64,000 nt of DNA, taken from NCBI GenBank assembly GCA_046582495.1, contig JAYGEG010000160.1:1-64000 (forward strand). Reading direction: 5' to 3'. The notes under the pieces were generated by a model. The model saw nothing but the letters and a program-made list of their open reading frames with translations, was not told the DNA's origin and did no database searches. Of this stretch, positions 63,412 to 64,000 are shown in pieces; the stretch's first letter is position 1, and the number at the start of each line of letters is the position of its first letter. A program made the translations under genes and the position numbers. This DNA comes from TMED23 sp913054205. Lineage in GTDB: Bacteria; Pseudomonadota; Alphaproteobacteria; Rhodospirillales; UBA2165.

Positions 63412-64000
63412 CTATTCGGCAGCTTCCTTGAGCCCTGGCATGGCGAAGTCGATGCCATGCAAAGCTTGGGTTAGTCCCGCCATTTGCGCCTCATCCAGAG
63501 CAACAAGCGGTGGGCGGACGCGGCACCAGTCTGCATCATCGCCGTATATTGCCGCCGCTGCCTTAAGCGCTGGGATCATCGGGAAGTTTTGGAAAATATC
63601 GCGAACAGTATCCAAGCCAGCTTGCAGCGCGTCTGCGTCATCCGACTGCCAGTTCGCATACAGATTATGAATGGCCGCGGGGTTTACGTTGGCCGTTGCC
63701 GATATGCAGCCGGCGCCTCCGTTCCGCATATTTTCCAGCAGGAAGGTCTCAGCACCGGCAAAAACGCGGAAATCGTCCCAGCCAGCCTTCAACATGGCTA
63801 ATGTATTCTCCATCACGCCGCCACTGTCTTTGACGCCGACAACTGTATCCGGATATTCTTTAATCAGGCGCTCAATGAGCCCAAGGCTGAGCGGCACGTT
63901 TGAGATCGGTGGAATGTGGTAGAGATAGATGCGCAGATTTGCATCACCGACTTTCTGGATTATCTCCGAGAAATTTGCATAGAGACCATCATCGCTGACG
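63412..64000 (-). CDS. DapA/dihydrodipicolinate synthase family protein, partial
   Basis: This is the C-terminal 195 or so residues of a class I aldolase of the DapA family, running off the right edge of the window. YLYHIPPISN (Tyr of the catalytic relay) and the Schiff-base Lys in VVGVKDSGG are visible. The substrate may be 4-hydroxy-2-oxo-glutarate, KDG or another keto acid rather than lysine biosynthesis, since the PPISN replaces the usual NVPGRT-like sequence. The start lies outside the window. Confidence 0.88.
   Translation of the reverse strand, partial: VSDDGLYANFSEIIQKVGDANLRIYLYHIPPISNVPLSLGLIERLIKEYPDTVVGVKDSGGVMENTLAMLKAGWDDFRVFAGAETFLLENMRNGGAGCISATANVNPAAIHNLYANWQSDDADALQAGLDTVRDIFQNFPMIPALKAAAAIYGDDADWCRVRPPLVALDEAQMAGLTQALHGIDFAMPGLKEAAE

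Overview
The window is a gene-dense, moderate-GC stretch of an alphaproteobacterial chromosome. The evidence is gene order: rpsF-rpsR-DUF2232 ... rplI ... dnaB-alr-mlaEF-radA-cvpA-purF, fabD-fabG-acpP-fabF-mltG-(SDR)-yicC-gmk, and lptF-lptG-lptD-surA-pdxA-ksgA. Further support comes from an A1-type cytochrome c oxidase operon and CO-dehydrogenase-family genes. The order cannot be narrowed down; a marine or free-living aerobe of moderate GC is my guess. I see no tRNA, rRNA, CRISPR array, prophage or complete insertion sequence.

Layout. 1-3.1 kb: coxM-coxD-coxE, the tail of a molybdenum hydroxylase (CODH family) operon. 3.2-5.6 kb: a multi-PAS sensor histidine kinase whose reading frame carries two in-frame TGA codons. 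5.7-9.1 kb (minus): yfgM-like, bamB and der. 9.1-9.8 kb: a gene-poor scar with the 5' remnant of a methyltransferase. 9.8-26.3 kb (minus): the ribosomal protein/replication/purine block, into which a TPP enzyme + aldehyde dehydrogenase pair and a cyclopropane-fatty-acid synthase have been inserted. 26.4-31 kb (plus): fatty acid synthesis and mltG. 31-33.5 kb: an inverted SDR, then yicC-gmk. 33.5-41.1 kb (minus): the outer-membrane LPS export and chaperone operon. 41.1-41.6 kb: an AT-rich intergenic region with a consensus DnaA box and a strong candidate small RNA on the plus strand. 41.6-47.3 kb: glcD-like, sua5, cysQ, cupin, LLM oxidoreductase and a DMT permease. 47.4-51.3 kb: an AmmeMemoRadiSam set (Memo-AMMECR1 fusion plus radical SAM enzyme) flanking a decayed peptidase-like lipoprotein gene interrupted by an in-frame TAG. 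51.4-56.7 kb: a flippase-like membrane protein, pepA, a SIMPL protein, holC, a MAPEG protein and a DUF2189 protein. 57-62 kb: a cytochrome c oxidase operon with two subunit III genes, subunit IV and a small membrane coiled-coil protein, behind a near-consensus promoter and a long leader. 62-64 kb: an MFS transporter and a partial DapA-family gene.

Most of the window is housekeeping: envelope biogenesis (BamB, LptD/F/G, SurA, MlaE/F, CFA synthase), fatty acid synthesis, translation, replication and aerobic respiration. The least expected items are the five-hairpin candidate sRNA with repeated CUCCC motifs at 41449-41623, the two genes that read through stop codons in frame, and the AmmeMemoRadiSam locus.
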